Shown here piece by piece: positions 47,404 through 59,060 of a DNA stretch of 64,000 nucleotides. The DNA is taken from positions 124,001 through 188,000 of the forward strand of contig NZ_FMWU01000007.1 of assembly GCF_900103195.1 (NCBI RefSeq). Reading direction: 5' to 3'. The position numbers were made by a program, and so were the translations under genes. This DNA comes from Methylobacterium sp. UNC378MF. GTDB taxonomy: Bacteria; Pseudomonadota; Alphaproteobacteria; Rhizobiales; Beijerinckiaceae. Each line of letters opens with the position of its first letter. Positions within the stretch are counted from its first letter, which is position 1. The notes below the pieces were generated by a model. The model saw nothing but the letters and a program-made list of their open reading frames with translations, made no database searches and was not told the origin of the DNA.

Positions 47404-47708
47404 GCGCGAATCCTTTTCGGTTCGAAGTGCCGCCGCATTCCGCCGCCACGTTAGCGGCGCGGCGCAGCGCGCGCGAGGCGTCCAAGCCGCGTCAGATGGG
47501 CCGACGCGCCCAGAGTGTTACGGCCAAGCTATGACGGCCGCTCGCTTTTTCCGATCGGTCGTACTAAAGCACCTGTCCCTTTGCGCGTGCCGGGCTGCGC
47601 CGAAACCGCCCGGTTCGCGTTTTTGTCTGCCCCTCGGGGGCCGGGATGTGGCGCGGCCTGTGCGAAGAGCCGGGACCGCGCCTGAGCCCGTTTAGTCAGG
47701 GACCGCGC
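47404..47708. other. Divergent promoter region of the HugZ-like gene and chvI
   Basis: 305 bases with no recognisable protein or RNA gene. The promoters of the HugZ-like gene (minus) and chvI (plus) should lie here. I find no clear operator. Confidence 0.4.
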
Positions 47709-48419
47709 ATGCCGACTATCGCCCTCGTCGACGACGACCGGAACATCCTCACCTCTGTGTCGATCGCGCTGGAGACCGAAGGCTACCGCATCCAGACCTA
47801 CACGGATGGCGCCTCGGCCCTGGACGGTCTGCGCCATTCGCCGCCCGATCTGGCGATCTTCGACATCAAGATGCCGCGCATGGACGGGATGGAGCTTCTC
47901 CGACGCCTGCGGCAGAAATCCGACCTTCCCGTGATCTTTCTGACCTCGAAGGACGAGGAGATCGACGAGCTGTTCGGTCTCAAGATGGGCGCGGACGACT
48001 TCATCCATAAGCCGTTCTCTCAGCGCCTGCTGGTGGAGCGGGTGAAGGCGGTGCTCCGGCGCTTCGCCAAGGAGGCCCCCGGCAGCACGCCCCGCGGCGA
48101 GGCCGAGGTGGCCGCCCGCTCCCTGGAGCGCGGCGCGCTGATGATGGATCCCGAGCGCCACACCTGCACGTGGAAGGGCGAGCCGGTAACCCTGACGGTC
48201 ACGGAGTTCCTGATCCTTCAGGCGCTCGCCCAGCGTCCCGGCGTCGTGAAGAGTCGGAATGCCCTGATGGACGCCGCCTACGACGACCAAGTCTACGTCG
48301 ATGACCGGACGATCGACAGCCACATCAAGCGGCTGCGGAAGAAGTTCAAGGTCACCGACCAGAGCTTCGACATGATCGAGACGCTCTACGGCGTCGGTTA
48401 CCGGTTCAAGGAGGCGTGA
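47709..48419 (+). CDS. chvI: Response regulator ChvI (OmpR family)
   Basis: Partner of the ChvG kinase, controlling envelope, acid and exopolysaccharide responses in Rhizobiales. The 236-residue protein has a receiver domain with the acidic cluster DDD (residues 8-10), phospho-acceptor Asp52 in [11 protein letters not shown], Thr in FLTSKDEE and Lys in HKPFSQ. The C-terminal winged helix holds [17 protein letters not shown] and [16 protein letters not shown]. Its stop overlaps the chvG start (GTGA). Confidence 0.93.
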   Translation: MPTIALVDDDRNILTSVSIALETEGYRIQTYTDGASALDGLRHSPPDLAIFDIKMPRMDGMELLRRLRQKSDLPVIFLTSKDEEIDELFGLKMGADDFIHKPFSQRLLVERVKAVLRRFAKEAPGSTPRGEAEVAARSLERGALMMDPERHTCTWKGEPVTLTVTEFLILQALAQRPGVVKSRNALMDAAYDDQVYVDDRTIDSHIKRLRKKFKVTDQSFDMIETLYGVGYRFKEA

Positions 48420-50242
48420 TCTTCGGGATCCGCCGCGTGAGCATCCGCACCGAAGCACAGACCGAGGATGCCCGACCAAGCACCTCGCTCGCCCAGTTTC
48501 TATCCCGACCGCTCGGCTGGCCCCGCACCCTCTGGGAGGCGGTGGGCCAGCGCGCCTCGTCGAGTCTGACGCGCCGCATCGTCGTCCTCAACCTCGTCGG
48601 GCTGATCGCGCTGCTCGTCGGGTTCCTCTATCTGAACCAATTTCGCCAGGGGCTGATTCAGGCCCGGATCCAGAGTCTCGCCATCCAGGGCGAGATCATC
48701 GCGGGGGCGATCGCCGCCTCGGCCTCGGTGGATACCGACACGATCCGCATCGACCCTGACAAGCTGCTCCAGCAGCAGGCCGGCGAGGCAGCGGAAGAGG
48801 AATCGCAGCCGCTCGCCTTCTCGCTCAACCCCGAGAAAGTGGCGCCGCTCCTGTCGCGTCTCGTGACGCCGACAGGCAACCGCGCCCGGGTCTACGACCA
48901 GGAGGGCGGCCTCCTGTTCGACACCCGTACCCTGTTCAAACGCGGCGATGCGAGCCGGCCCGATCCGCTGGAGCCGAAGGCCCACAAGCCCGGCATGCTC
49001 GAATCCGCCTTCGAGGCGATCCAGGCCAAGCTCGGCGCATTGTTCCGCAGCCGCACCGAGACGAGCGAGGAGACGGGGCCGGTGAACGGCCATTCGCTGC
49101 GGGAGGTCCAGGCGGCACTCGGCGGCAACCGCGGCAGCCTCGTACGCCGGAACAAGCTCGGCGAGACCACCGTCTCGGTGGCGGTGCCGATCCACCGGGC
49201 CGGCTCGGTCCGCGGCGCCCTGCTGATCTCGACCCAGGGCGACGCGATCGACCGCGTCATCGCCTCGGAGCGGTTCGGCCTGCTGCAGGTGTTCCTGGTG
49301 GCTTCGGCCGTGATGGTGGTGCTGTCGTTCCTGCTCGCCGGCGCCATCGCAGGCCCTGTGCGCCGCCTCGCGGAAGCCGCCGAGAAGGTCCGCATGGGCA
49401 TCAAGACCCGCGAGGAGATTCCGGACTTCACCGAGCGCACCGACGAGATCGGCCACCTGTCGGGGGCGCTCCGCGACATGACCCAGGCGCTCTACCGGCG
49501 GATCGACGCCATCGAGAGCTTCGCGGCGGATGTCAGCCACGAGCTGAAGAACCCGCTGACCTCGCTGCGCAGCGCCGTGGAGACGCTGCCGCTCGCCAAG
49601 ACCGACGAATCCCGCGGCCGGCTGATGGCGATCATCCAGCACGACGTGAAGCGCCTCGACCGGCTGATCAGCGACATCGCCGACGCCTCGCGCCTCGACG
49701 CGGAACTCGCGCGCGCGGAGGCCCGGCGCGTCGATCTCCGGCGGCTGCTCACCACCGTCGTGTCGGTGGCCAACGAGCGGCGACGCCCGAAGGATTGCCT
49801 GATCCAGCTCGACGTCGAGGCCGCCGGCGCGGATCCGGATTCGCCGTTCACGATCATCGGCCACGACAGCCGGCTCGGGCAGGTCGTGAACAACCTGCTC
49901 GACAATGCGAGGTCGTTCTCCCCAACCGAGGCGAAGGTCCGCGTCGTCCTGCGCCGGGTCCGCGGCGAGGTGGAGATGATCTGCGAGGACGAGGGCCCGG
50001 GCATCCCCGAACACGCCCTGGAGCGGATTTTCGAGCGCTTCTACACCGATCGGCCCGAGCAGGGCTTCGGGCAGAATTCGGGACTTGGCCTGTCGATCTC
50101 CCGCCAGATCGTCCAGGCCCATCGCGGCACCATTCGCGCCGAGAATCGGCCCGGCGCGCCCGATGAGGATGGGGAGCCGACGGTGCGCGGAGCCCGCTTC
50201 ATCGTCCGCCTGCCGGCGGCCCCACGGCAGCTCCACGCCTGA
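48416..50242 (+). CDS. chvG: Sensor histidine kinase ChvG
   Basis: A 608-residue membrane kinase. Residues about 44-65 form the first membrane segment ([19 protein letters not shown]). A periplasmic domain of about 230 residues follows, then a second segment near residue 290 ([21 protein letters not shown]) and a HAMP linker. The phospho-acceptor His375 is in [21 protein letters not shown]-lid motifs are [30 protein letters not shown] and [11 protein letters not shown]. The GTG start overlaps the chvI stop by four bases, and the chvG stop overlaps the hprK start by one base. Confidence 0.93.
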   Translation: MIFGIRRVSIRTEAQTEDARPSTSLAQFLSRPLGWPRTLWEAVGQRASSSLTRRIVVLNLVGLIALLVGFLYLNQFRQGLIQARIQSLAIQGEIIAGAIAASASVDTDTIRIDPDKLLQQQAGEAAEEESQPLAFSLNPEKVAPLLSRLVTPTGNRARVYDQEGGLLFDTRTLFKRGDASRPDPLEPKAHKPGMLESAFEAIQAKLGALFRSRTETSEETGPVNGHSLREVQAALGGNRGSLVRRNKLGETTVSVAVPIHRAGSVRGALLISTQGDAIDRVIASERFGLLQVFLVASAVMVVLSFLLAGAIAGPVRRLAEAAEKVRMGIKTREEIPDFTERTDEIGHLSGALRDMTQALYRRIDAIESFAADVSHELKNPLTSLRSAVETLPLAKTDESRGRLMAIIQHDVKRLDRLISDIADASRLDAELARAEARRVDLRRLLTTVVSVANERRRPKDCLIQLDVEAAGADPDSPFTIIGHDSRLGQVVNNLLDNARSFSPTEAKVRVVLRRVRGEVEMICEDEGPGIPEHALERIFERFYTDRPEQGFGQNSGLGLSISRQIVQAHRGTIRAENRPGAPDEDGEPTVRGARFIVRLPAAPRQLHA

Positions 50243-50682
50243 TGGTCACCGTTCACGGCGCCTGTATCGCGCTGTACGGGGCCGGAATCCTGATTCGCGG
50301 TCCCTCGGGCGCGGGCAAATCCAGCCTCGCGCTCCTGCTCGCCGCCGCGCCGGACGGGGCTTTCGTCGCCGATGACCGGGTCGTCTGCGCGCCGCGCGAC
50401 GGGCGAATCACAGCCTGCCCACATCCGACACTCGCCGGACGCGTGGAGATCCGCGGCCAGGGGATCCTGTCTGCGGCCGATCTCGGCCTCACGGTGGATG
50501 CGGAGGCGGTGCTGCATCTCGCCGTCGATCTTGTGGAGACGGCGCTGCGCCTGCCCGAACCGCCCGACGATGCGGACATCTCCGGGATCGCCATCCCGCG
50601 CCTCGTGCTCGACCGCGGGGTGCGGGCGGCCGGCCTCGCGCCGCTCCTCATCCGTGCGGCGCTGCGAAAGCACCTGCCGTGA
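50242..50682 (+). CDS. hprK: HPr kinase/phosphorylase, short alphaproteobacterial form
   Basis: Phosphorylates the regulatory phosphocarrier HPr on serine. This 146-residue form has only the catalytic domain, as usual in alphaproteobacteria, with Walker A GPSGAGKSS at residues 20-28 and FVADDRVV near residue 41. A DISGIAIPRLVLDRG segment replaces the longer C-terminal signature. It shares one base with the chvG stop. The downstream EIIA gene is part of the same regulatory PTS; the HPr substrate is not encoded here. Confidence 0.92.
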   Translation: MVTVHGACIALYGAGILIRGPSGAGKSSLALLLAAAPDGAFVADDRVVCAPRDGRITACPHPTLAGRVEIRGQGILSAADLGLTVDAEAVLHLAVDLVETALRLPEPPDDADISGIAIPRLVLDRGVRAAGLAPLLIRAALRKHLP

Positions 50683-50857
50683 CTTCGCAGCCGCACAGGC
50701 GCTCCGATTCGCCCGAGACTGGTATACCCCCATGGCGCGCACGCAGCGCCCGTGGCATGATCTCTGGAATGTCCAGGCAAAAAGGTCGCGTTCGCCTTGT
50801 GGGAGGCTGTGCGATGCACAACATGGCGGCACACACAGGACGTTGGAACACGTGTCG

Positions 50858-51259
50858 ATGATTGGCATGGTGCTCGTCACCCACGGACTCCTGGCGACCG
50901 AGTTCAAGGCCGCTCTGGAGCACGTGGTCGGCCCGCAGGATCAGATCGAAACGATCACGATCGGGCCGGAGGACGATATGGAGCTGCGACGCCGGGACAT
51001 CATGTCCGCAGTCTGTCGCGTAAATACCGGAGACGGAGTGGTCGTACTGACCGACATGTTCGGTGGCACGCCGTCGAACCTCGCGCTCTCCTGCATGAAC
51101 GGCGGTTCGGTGGAGGTCGTGGCGGGGATCAACCTGCCGATGCTGATCAAATTGGCCAGCGTCCGCGACGAGGAGAAGCTCGGCGACGCCGTGCTTCACG
51201 CCCAGGAAGCCGGCCGCAAATACATCAACGTCGCGTCGCGCGTCCTGGCAGGTAAGTAG
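50858..51259 (+). CDS. Regulatory PTS EIIA component, mannose family (EIIA-Man)
   Basis: A 133-residue EIIA of the mannose type. The phospho-acceptor His9 is in MVLVTHGLLA, and the family motif VVVLTDMFGGTPSNLAL is near residue 65. No sugar permease is nearby, so it is probably regulatory rather than a sugar transporter. It lies 175 bases after hprK. A GTG at 50852 would add two residues. The HPr gene that usually follows in relatives is replaced here by a convergent exporter gene. Confidence 0.9.
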   Translation: MIGMVLVTHGLLATEFKAALEHVVGPQDQIETITIGPEDDMELRRRDIMSAVCRVNTGDGVVVLTDMFGGTPSNLALSCMNGGSVEVVAGINLPMLIKLASVRDEEKLGDAVLHAQEAGRKYINVASRVLAGK

Positions 51260-51269
51260 CTTTCCGTCA

Positions 51270-52157
51270 TCAGGCTTCCAGAGCGGCCGCCGCGGGTGCC
51301 ATCCGCCGCGCGCTCACGGTGATGCCGACGGACGCCGCGATCACCAGCGCGATCGCGAGCCATTGCACGGCACTGATTCGCTCCCCCAGCAGGACGAGGC
51401 CCGCGCAGGCCGCCACGGCCGGCTCCAGGCTCATCAGGACGCCGAAGCTCTTCCGGTCGAGACGGCGCAGGGCGACCATTTCCAGCGAATAGGGCAGGGC
51501 GCTCGACATCAGCGCCACCGCGAAGCCTGCCGCCAGGATCCCGGGCGTGAGCAGGGCCGATCCGGCCTCCGCCAGGCCGAACGGGGCCACGACGATGGCC
51601 GCCGTGAACATGCCGAGGGAGACGGCCTGGCCGCCATCGACGCGTCCGGCCCTCTGCCCGAACAGGATGTAGAGCGCCCAGCACAAAGCCGCGCCGAGAT
51701 CGAGCAGGATGCCGACGGGATCGAGCCCGTCCCGGCTGGCGATGGGCAACAGCAATGCGAGCCCGGCGACCGCCACGCCGATCCACAGGAAATCCGAGCG
51801 GCGGCGCGACGCGATCAGCGCGACGGCCAGCGGCCCGACGAACTCGATCGCCACCGCCGGTCCGAGGGGCAGGCGTGCCAGGGCGAGATAGAACAGGAGG
51901 TTCATCAGCCCGAGGGCCGTCCCGTAGAGGGCGATCCAGCCGGCCTCGCGCGCCGGGAGGCTGCGTCGCCACGGCCGCCAGACGGCGATCAGGATCAGCG
52001 CCGAGAAGCCGACCCGCAGGGCCGATGTCCCGGCGGCGCCGACCGCCGGGAACAGGCTCTTGGCGAAGGTCGCCCCGCACTGGAGGGAGAGCATGCCGGT
52101 GACCAGCGCGGCGACCGAGAGCACCGTGTCGCCGAGACCGAACCTGTTGCGTAACAC
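51270..52157 (-). CDS. rhtA: EamA/RhtA-like amino-acid or metabolite exporter
   Basis: A 295-residue DMT-superfamily membrane protein with ten hydrophobic segments in two EamA repeats, the same length as E. coli RhtA (threonine/homoserine exporter). LFYLALARLPLGPAVAIEFVGPL and ALPYSLEMVALRRLDRKSFGVLMSLEPAVA (each in short overlapping segments) are the family's conserved helices. The GTG at 52157 has an AGGAA site. The substrate is inferred from family likeness only. It is convergent with the EIIA gene, ten bases apart. Confidence 0.82.
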   Translation of the reverse strand: MLRNRFGLGDTVLSVAALVTGMLSLQCGATFAKSLFPAVGAAGTSALRVGFSALILIAVWRPWRRSLPAREAGWIALYGTALGLMNLLFYLALARLPLGPAVAIEFVGPLAVALIASRRRSDFLWIGVAVAGLALLLPIASRDGLDPVGILLDLGAALCWALYILFGQRAGRVDGGQAVSLGMFTAAIVVAPFGLAEAGSALLTPGILAAGFAVALMSSALPYSLEMVALRRLDRKSFGVLMSLEPAVAACAGLVLLGERISAVQWLAIALVIAASVGITVSARRMAPAAAALEA

Positions 52158-52340
52158 GCGACGACATTCCTCAGGACCGGGTCCGGCGCGGGCATAGCAG
52201 ATGCCGCAATCGCCGCGTGCCATGCCGGGCCTCATGGCTCACGCCATCCTCACGCGTGGCTCGTCGTCCTGGGCTCGCCCGCGGCGCCCATGCCGAATGG
52301 CGCGGCGGACGGCCTGGAACGGGGCGCCCAGTGCCTGGCC

Positions 52341-53654
52341 CTACAGGATGAAACGGCTCAGATCCGCGTTCGACGCCAGATCCTGCACCCGGTCCCGCAC
52401 ATAGGCGGCGTCGATCGGCACCGTCTCGCCGGACCGGTCGGTGGCGGTGAAGGAGATCTCGTCGATCACCCGCTCCAGGACCGTCTGGAGCCGGCGCGCG
52501 CCGATATTCTCCACCGAGGCATTCACCTCCACGGCGACCCGGGCAAGCGCGTCGACCGCGTCCTCCGTGAAGCTGAGGGTCACACCCTCCGTCTCCATCA
52601 GAGCCACGGTCTGCTTGATCAGGCTGGCCTCCGTGGCAGTCAGGATCTGCTTGAAGTCGTCCACCGTGAGCGGCTGCAGCTCCACGCGAATCGGCAGGCG
52701 GCCCTGCAACTCGGGCAGGAGGTCGGCCGGCTTCGAGACGTGGAAGGCGCCGGAGGCGATGAACAGCACGTGGTCGGTCTTCACCGGCCCGTGCTTGGTG
52801 GCGACGGTCGTGCCCTCGATCAGCGGCAGCAGGTCGCGCTGCACGCCCTCGCGCGAGACGTCGCCGGACGAGCGGCCCTCGCGGGCACAGATCTTGTCGA
52901 TCTCGTCGAGGAAGACGATGCCGTTGTTCTCGACCTCGCGGATCGCCTCGCGGACCAACGCCTCGTCGTCCACGAGCTTGTCCGACTCCTCGGCCATCAG
53001 CGGCGCGTAGGCGTCCCGCACCAGGATCCGCCGCGGCTTGCCGCGCTGGCCGCCGAGCGCCTTGCCGAGCATGTCGCCGATATTGATTGCGCCCATGGAG
53101 GCGCCCGGTACGCCGGGAATCTCGAACATCGGCATGCCCGCAGGCCCGCTGGAGGTCAGCTCCAGCTCCACTTCCTTGTCGTCGAGTTCGCTGTTGCGGA
53201 GCTTGCGCCGGAAGCTGTCGCGGGTGGCCTGGCTCGCCGTCGGGCCGACCAGCGCGTCGAGGAGCCGGTTCTCCGCCGCGGCCTCGGCCTTGGCCTTCAC
53301 GCCTTCGCGCTTGACCTGCCGGGTCAGGCCGATCGCGACCTCGACGAGGTCGCGGACGATCTGCTCGACATCGCGGCCGACATAGCCGACCTCGGTGAAC
53401 TTGGTGGCCTCGACCTTGAGGAACGGCGCATTGGCGAGCCGGGCGAGCCGGCGGGCGATCTCCGTCTTGCCGCAGCCGGTCGGCCCGATCATCAGGATGT
53501 TCTTGGGCGCGACCTCCTCCCGCAGCGGACCGGTCAGCTGCTGGCGTCGCCACCGGTTGCGCAGCGCGATCGCCACGGCGCGCTTGGCGTCGTGCTGCCC
53601 GACGATGAAGCGATCGAGTTCGGACACGATCTCGCGGGGAGAGAACGTCGTCAC
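52341..53654 (-). CDS. hslU: ATP-dependent protease ATPase subunit HslU
   Basis: AAA+ unfoldase that feeds substrates to HslV. The 437-residue protein has the [21 protein letters not shown] start, Walker [16 protein letters not shown] near residue 57, the [14 protein letters not shown] pore region, the intermediate domain and Walker [11 protein letters not shown]. The arginine finger and the short C-terminal [10 protein letters not shown]...[10 protein letters not shown] tail that enters HslV are present. Its partner hslV is about 6 kb away on the same strand instead of adjacent. Confidence 0.96.
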   Translation of the reverse strand: MTTFSPREIVSELDRFIVGQHDAKRAVAIALRNRWRRQQLTGPLREEVAPKNILMIGPTGCGKTEIARRLARLANAPFLKVEATKFTEVGYVGRDVEQIVRDLVEVAIGLTRQVKREGVKAKAEAAAENRLLDALVGPTASQATRDSFRRKLRNSELDDKEVELELTSSGPAGMPMFEIPGVPGASMGAINIGDMLGKALGGQRGKPRRILVRDAYAPLMAEESDKLVDDEALVREAIREVENNGIVFLDEIDKICAREGRSSGDVSREGVQRDLLPLIEGTTVATKHGPVKTDHVLFIASGAFHVSKPADLLPELQGRLPIRVELQPLTVDDFKQILTATEASLIKQTVALMETEGVTLSFTEDAVDALARVAVEVNASVENIGARRLQTVLERVIDEISFTATDRSGETVPIDAAYVRDRVQDLASNADLSRFIL

Positions 53655-53754
53655 CGCTTAGCCATCCCTGTTCCCGGCCCGAAATCGGCCCCGCGCCGGG
53701 AATGGGGTCGCGCGCGGCCCCGCGCAAGGGGCTGCGCATCGGCCGATAGCCGCC

Positions 53755-55251
53755 TCAGTGTGTCGCCGGGACCGTCGCGGCATCGCCCTTGTCGTGCTGG
53801 CCGAACCGCTCCACCAGGGTCGCACTGGCCTCGTTCAGGCCGATCACCTCGACGTTGCGGCCGCGAGCGCGAGCCTTGAGGACCACACGGTCGAGGGCCG
53901 CAATGGCCGAGATGTCCCAGAAATGCGCCGCGTGGACGTCGATCACGAGGCGCTCGACCGGCTCCAGCACGTCGATCGCCTCGGAGAAGGTGCCGGCGGA
54001 GGCGAAGAAGACCTGCCCGGTGATGGTGTAGGTCCGGGTGCGGCCGTCGGCCGACAGGGCGGAGGTGATCCGGTTGAGCCGGGCGACCTTCCCGGCGAAG
54101 AAGACGCCGGAGAGCAGCACGCCCACCAGCACGCCGATGGCGAGGTCCTTCGTTGCGACCACGACCAGGACGGTCGCCAGCATCACCGCCGAGGAGGGCA
54201 GCGGGTTGGTGCGCAGCCGGATCAGGGACCGCCAGGAGAAGGTGTTGATCGAGACCATGATCATCACGGCCGTCAGCGCCGCCACCGGGACGACCGCCAG
54301 CAGATCCTGCAGCGCCACGAGGAGCACCAGCAGGAAGGCTCCCGCCACCAGCGTCGAGAGACGGCCGCGGGCGCCCGAAGAGACATTGATCACCGACTGG
54401 CCGATCATCGCGCAGCCGCCCATGCCGCCGAACACAGCGGAGGCCATGTTGGCGACGCCCTGGCCCATGCATTCGCGGTTCTTGTCGCTGCCGGTGTCGG
54501 TCAGGTCGTCGACGATCTGTGCGGTGAGCAGGCTCTCCAGCAGGCCGACCGCGGCGAGCGTCGCCGCGTAGGGCAGGAGGATCCGCAGGGTCTCGAGGGT
54601 GAGGGGCACCTCCGGCAGGGCGAAGCTCGGCAGCGCGGACGGCAGGGCACCGAGATGGGCGACCGTGCGCACGTCGAGGTGGAACATCGCAGTGATCGCC
54701 GTCAGCACCGCGATGGCGACCAGCGGCGCGGGCACCGCGCGGGTGATCCGCGGGAAGCCATAGATGATCGCCAGACCGAGGGCGATCAGCCCGTAGGTCG
54801 CCGGCGTGACGCCGGAGAGTTCGGGCCACTGCGCCAGGAAGATGAGGATCGCCAGCGCATTGACGAAGCCGGTCATCACCGATTGCGAGACGAAGCGCAT
54901 CAGCCGGCCGAGCCGCAGGAGGCCGGCCAGGATCTGGATCAGGCCCATCAGGATCGTGGCGGCAAAGAGATATTGGACGCCGTGCTCGCGCACGAGGTCG
55001 ACCATCACCACCGCGGTGGCGGCCGTGGCGGCCGAGATCATCGCCGGGCGCCCGCCCGCGAAGGCGATGGTGCAGGCGATGACCACGGAGGCATAGAGGC
55101 CGACCTTCGGGTCGACACCGGCGATGACCGAGAAGCCGATGGCTTCGGGGATCAGCGCGAGGGCGACGACGATCCCCGACAGGGTGTCGCCGCGCAGGTT
55201 GGAGGTCCACGACCGGAGGAATCCGGCGTTCCCGGTGAACTTGTCTGACAT
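53755..55251 (-). CDS. SulP-family anion transporter with STAS domain
   Basis: A 498-residue inorganic-anion transporter (sulfate, bicarbonate or similar). The membrane domain starts [20 protein letters not shown] near residue 20, with family motifs [31 protein letters not shown] and [25 protein letters not shown]-terminal STAS domain follows ([16 protein letters not shown], then [16 protein letters not shown]). Substrate cannot be set from sequence; no sulfur genes are nearby. It lies between hslU and two chemoreceptor genes. Confidence 0.88.
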   Translation of the reverse strand: MSDKFTGNAGFLRSWTSNLRGDTLSGIVVALALIPEAIGFSVIAGVDPKVGLYASVVIACTIAFAGGRPAMISAATAATAVVMVDLVREHGVQYLFAATILMGLIQILAGLLRLGRLMRFVSQSVMTGFVNALAILIFLAQWPELSGVTPATYGLIALGLAIIYGFPRITRAVPAPLVAIAVLTAITAMFHLDVRTVAHLGALPSALPSFALPEVPLTLETLRILLPYAATLAAVGLLESLLTAQIVDDLTDTGSDKNRECMGQGVANMASAVFGGMGGCAMIGQSVINVSSGARGRLSTLVAGAFLLVLLVALQDLLAVVPVAALTAVMIMVSINTFSWRSLIRLRTNPLPSSAVMLATVLVVVATKDLAIGVLVGVLLSGVFFAGKVARLNRITSALSADGRTRTYTITGQVFFASAGTFSEAIDVLEPVERLVIDVHAAHFWDISAIAALDRVVLKARARGRNVEVIGLNEASATLVERFGQHDKGDAATVPATH

Positions 55252-55546
55252 CGATGAATCCGCACGAGCGGCTTGCCCGCGTCGGCGGCGGGTCGGGCGC
55301 GTCTCGAATGCGTGGTCCGGCGGATCGGCGGCCGGAAGAGCCACCCGGGCTTTCACCGGGTCCTTGCGAATGCCCCGACCGTAGGGGCGCACGCGCTGCA
55401 ATGCAACAACGTCCGGGATGCGGCCTGCAACGCGGGCCCCCGTCGCTCCGGGCTCGCCTCCGCCGCCCCGGAATTGCGGGATTGCCGGTCGGGTACGCCG
55501 CGCAGGACTGTCGCTACGGTTGCGGAGCCCTGCGGTCGCGGTGCAG

Positions 55547-57217
55547 TCAGGCCGCGCGCACCTGGGAGACGAAGCCCGCCACCTCGCCGCCGAGCCCGTT
55601 CGAGCGGCGGGCGATGTCGGCGGCGGCATTCAGGACTTCCGCGGCGCTGGCGCCGGTCTCGCGGGCCGCATCCAGGACCAGCGCCATGGTCTCGGTGACC
55701 GCGCGGGTGCCGCTGGCGGCCTCGGAAACGCTGCGGGCGATCTCCTGCGTCGCCAATTGCTGCTCCTCGACGGCCGCCGCCACCCCGAGGGCGATCCCGT
55801 GGACCTGCTCGATCGTGCCGCCGATCTCCTCGATCGCGACGACGGCTTCGTGCGTCGCGGCCCGCATGGCGGCGATCTGCCCGGCGATCTCCTCGGTCGC
55901 CTTGGCGGTCTGCGTCGCCAGATCCTTCACCTCGGTGGCCACGACCGCGAAGCCGCGTCCGGCCTCCCCCGCGCGGGCCGCCTCGATCGTGGCGTTCAGC
56001 GCCAGCAGATTGGTCTGGCCGGCGATGGTGGAGATCAGCGAGACGACCTGACCGATGCCGTCGGCGCTCCGGGCGAGGGCCTGGACGCTCGTCCGGGTCC
56101 GCCGTGCCGCCTCGACGGCGCTCTCGGCGGCCGTCGAACTCTGCGTGACCTGGACGCCGATCTCGCTCGCGGTCGCCGCGAGTTCCTCGGTGGCGGCCGC
56201 GACGGCCTCGACATTGTGGGCGGTGGTCTCGGCGGCGCGGGTCACGGCCTGGGACTGCGTGCCGGCGTGATCGGCATTGCCCGCCATGGTGGCGGCGGCA
56301 CGCTCCAGCCCGGCGGCCGCTCCGGCGAGATGATCGACCAAGCCGCCGATGCTGCCCTGGAAGCGGTCGGCGAGACCGGCCATCTCGGAGCGCTTGCGCG
56401 TCGCGGCGTCGACCTGCAGCCGATCGTGCTCGCGGCGCAGGATCTCGGATTCCCGCATCGTGTCGCTGAAGACCTGCATGCTCGTCCAGATCGCACCGAT
56501 CTCGTCACGCCTCGGCTTGACCGCCGGGAGGGTGGTGTCGCCGCGCGAGAGACGCTGGATCGCATCTGAGACCGCCCCCAGCGGCTGGGCGATCTGCCGC
56601 TGTCCGACGAACAGGCCGATGGCGCAGCAGATCAGCGTTCCGGCAACTGCCAGACCAAGCAGAAGCAGCGTGCGCGCGTGGAACAGGGCCTCGGTGTCGG
56701 CCTTGATCGCGGTCATCTCCGCCCGCCCCTGCTTCACCAGGGTATCGATGCTGGCCTGGAAGGCCTTGCGGTTCGCGCGGTTGGCGTCGTTGAACCCGAG
56801 TTCGGCGGCCGCCTTGGGGCCGGCCGTGTCGCCGGCCTCCGCGAGGGCGCTGCGGAGGGTGCGGAATGCGTCGGCGTGGCGCACCATGGTCTCGAAGAGC
56901 GGCCGCTCGGCCTCGGTCACCCGCGGCGCCCAGTCTGCCTTGAGCGCATCCATTTCGGCCAGACCCTTGCGGATGCCGGCCGTGTACTTGGCGGCCTCCG
57001 TCCGGTCGGCCGAGGCGTAGACGCCGCGCGAGTCCATCGTCACCTCGGCGGCGAGGCGGTTGAAGTTGGCCGCGTCGAGGGCCCGGATCGAGGCGCTCTC
57101 GACGCTCGTGAGGGAGCGCTCGAAGCTCTGCAGCGTCGCGACGCTCACCCCGGCCACGACGAGCGTCGTCAGGCTGCAGGCGCCGACGAAGCTCAGGAGT
57201 TTTCCGCCGATTTTCAT
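55547..57217 (-). CDS. Methyl-accepting chemotaxis protein (4HB-type sensor)
   Basis: A 556-residue chemoreceptor. Transmembrane segment 1 is at about residues 9-29, followed by a four-helix-bundle-like periplasmic domain of about 150 residues, segment 2 near residues 183-205 ([21 protein letters not shown]), and a HAMP linker. The cytoplasmic signalling hairpin carries [20 protein letters not shown] and [13 protein letters not shown]. No CheR-binding pentapeptide is seen at the C-terminus. The ligand is unknown. It is a close relative of the next chemoreceptor gene in its signalling part but not in its sensor. Confidence 0.9.
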   Translation of the reverse strand: MKIGGKLLSFVGACSLTTLVVAGVSVATLQSFERSLTSVESASIRALDAANFNRLAAEVTMDSRGVYASADRTEAAKYTAGIRKGLAEMDALKADWAPRVTEAERPLFETMVRHADAFRTLRSALAEAGDTAGPKAAAELGFNDANRANRKAFQASIDTLVKQGRAEMTAIKADTEALFHARTLLLLGLAVAGTLICCAIGLFVGQRQIAQPLGAVSDAIQRLSRGDTTLPAVKPRRDEIGAIWTSMQVFSDTMRESEILRREHDRLQVDAATRKRSEMAGLADRFQGSIGGLVDHLAGAAAGLERAAATMAGNADHAGTQSQAVTRAAETTAHNVEAVAAATEELAATASEIGVQVTQSSTAAESAVEAARRTRTSVQALARSADGIGQVVSLISTIAGQTNLLALNATIEAARAGEAGRGFAVVATEVKDLATQTAKATEEIAGQIAAMRAATHEAVVAIEEIGGTIEQVHGIALGVAAAVEEQQLATQEIARSVSEAASGTRAVTETMALVLDAARETGASAAEVLNAAADIARRSNGLGGEVAGFVSQVRAA

Positions 57218-57371
57218 GCTGATCCAACCGTCGTGGCTCGGTTGGCGCTAAAATGCCGGTTATTCGTCAAGGCGCCGTAAACTATCGCCGTCCGGAATTA
57301 TTTGTGTTCGCCGCTGAACGGTAATCCGGCCGCGGCTCGGCGCGGCACGGAGCGTGCCACGCCGAGCCTGC

Positions 57372-59060
57372 TCACGCCGCCCGCACGGTGTCGAGGAATC
57401 GGCTGACTTCGGCGGCCAGATGCTCGGATTGCCGCGACAGTTCCGAGGCCGCGTCGAGGACCTGGCCGGCGGCGACGCCGGTCTCCTCAGCGGCGCTGGC
57501 GACGCCGGAGATGTTGCTCGTCACCTCGCCGGCGCCGATGGCCGCCTGCGCGACGTTGCGGACGATCTCCTGGGTGGCCGCGCCCTGCTGCTCGACCGCT
57601 GCCGCGATCGAGGTGGCGACGCCACTGATCTCCCGGATCCGCTCGGTGATGCCGCTGATCGACGTGACCGCCTGGCCGGTCGAGGCCTGGATCTGCGCGA
57701 TCTGGCCCGAAATCTCATGGGTCGCCTTCGCGGTCTGCTCGGCCAGCGCCTTCACCTCCGAGGCGACGACGGCGAAGCCCTTCCCGGCCGCTCCGGCGCG
57801 CGCCGCCTCGATGGTGGCGTTGAGAGCCAGCAGGTTCGTCTGACCGGCGATGTTCGAGATCAGGCCGACGACGTCACCGATCCGCGAGACGGAATTGCTC
57901 AGCTCCTGGACGAGGGCGCCGGTCTGATCGGCGTCGGCCACGGCCCTCTGCGCCAGATGCGCCGAACCGTCCACCTGCCGGCCGATCTCCTGAACGGAGG
58001 AGCCCAGTTCCTCAGCTGCCGCTGCGACGGTGTTCACATTGGAGGCGGCCTCCTCAGCGGCAGCCGCCACGGTGCTGGACTGGCCCGATGTCTGTGAGGC
58101 GGTCGCCGACATCGTCCGGGCGGTCGCCTGCAACTCGGTGGCCGAGGACGACACCATCCCGACGATCCCGCCCACGGCACGATTGAAGCTGTCAGCCAGC
58201 TCGATCATGGTCCGGCGCCGCTCGGCCGCAGCGGCGGAATCGGCGATCCGCTTCACCTCGGCCTCTTCGGCGGCCTTCTTGGCGACCATGGCCTTGATCC
58301 CGTCCACCGCGCGCCCGACGGCACCGATCTCGTCGCCGCGCGCGGCCTCCTTGATCTCGGCTTCGATCTCGCCCCGGGCCATGCGCTGGAGCACCGCGAC
58401 GAGGCGGGCGAGGGGGCGGGTCAGCATCGCGAAGACGAGGAAGGCCAGCAGGCCCGCGATGACGACGCTGGCGATGCTGCCGAGAAGGCTGGCGAGGTAG
58501 GCGGCGCCGAAGGAGCGCGCCTGCTCGTCGCTCCGGGCGGCGAGGAGGTCCCGCTCGGCCTTCTCGGCGTCGCCGATCTTCGCGCGCAGGGCGTCCATGG
58601 ACGCCTTGCCGGCGCCGCTCGCCTCGATTTGCCGGGCCTTGTCGAGGTTCCCCGCCTCGACGAGGGCGATCTCCTTCGCGGCGATGTCGTTCGCCCACGT
58701 CTCGGCCGAGCTGCGCACCCCCTCCAGGCGCGCCTGCTGCGCGGCATTGTCGGCGGTGAGCGACTTGGCGCTCTCCAGCGACGCCTTGAAGGCCTTCTGG
58801 CCGTTGTGGAGCGGCTCAAGGAATTTCGCGTCGCCAGCGATCAGGTAACCCCGCAGGCCGGTCTCCTGATTGACCATCGACTGCGTCAGGCCGTCGAGGG
58901 CGGAGATGACCTGATAGGAGTGCTCGGTCAGGTGATTGACGCGTTCGATCGAAGATAAATGATTGTATCCGATAGCACTGATCCCGACCGTGACCGCCGC
59001 CAAGCTGCCGAATGCGGCAGTCAGCTTCGTTACGATCCGCACGTCATTGATCGAGCGCAT
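57372..59060 (-). CDS. Methyl-accepting chemotaxis protein with CHASE3-like sensor
   Basis: A 562-residue chemoreceptor. ATG 59060 has a GGGGAC site. After segment 1 (residues about 10-30) comes a CHASE3-type periplasmic domain with [20 protein letters not shown] near residue 60. Segment 2 near residue 195 ([22 protein letters not shown]) leads into HAMP. The signalling hairpin has [20 protein letters not shown] and [20 protein letters not shown]. The ligand is unknown. The sensor differs from the neighbouring receptor, so the pair is not a simple recent duplication along its full length. Confidence 0.9.
   Translation of the reverse strand: MRSINDVRIVTKLTAAFGSLAAVTVGISAIGYNHLSSIERVNHLTEHSYQVISALDGLTQSMVNQETGLRGYLIAGDAKFLEPLHNGQKAFKASLESAKSLTADNAAQQARLEGVRSSAETWANDIAAKEIALVEAGNLDKARQIEASGAGKASMDALRAKIGDAEKAERDLLAARSDEQARSFGAAYLASLLGSIASVVIAGLLAFLVFAMLTRPLARLVAVLQRMARGEIEAEIKEAARGDEIGAVGRAVDGIKAMVAKKAAEEAEVKRIADSAAAAERRRTMIELADSFNRAVGGIVGMVSSSATELQATARTMSATASQTSGQSSTVAAAAEEAASNVNTVAAAAEELGSSVQEIGRQVDGSAHLAQRAVADADQTGALVQELSNSVSRIGDVVGLISNIAGQTNLLALNATIEAARAGAAGKGFAVVASEVKALAEQTAKATHEISGQIAQIQASTGQAVTSISGITERIREISGVATSIAAAVEQQGAATQEIVRNVAQAAIGAGEVTSNISGVASAAEETGVAAGQVLDAASELSRQSEHLAAEVSRFLDTVRAA

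Noticed and set aside
55547..59060. The two chemoreceptors as a recent tandem duplication
   Set aside because: Their sensor domains differ (four-helix bundle versus CHASE3); similarity is limited to the signalling region that all such receptors share.
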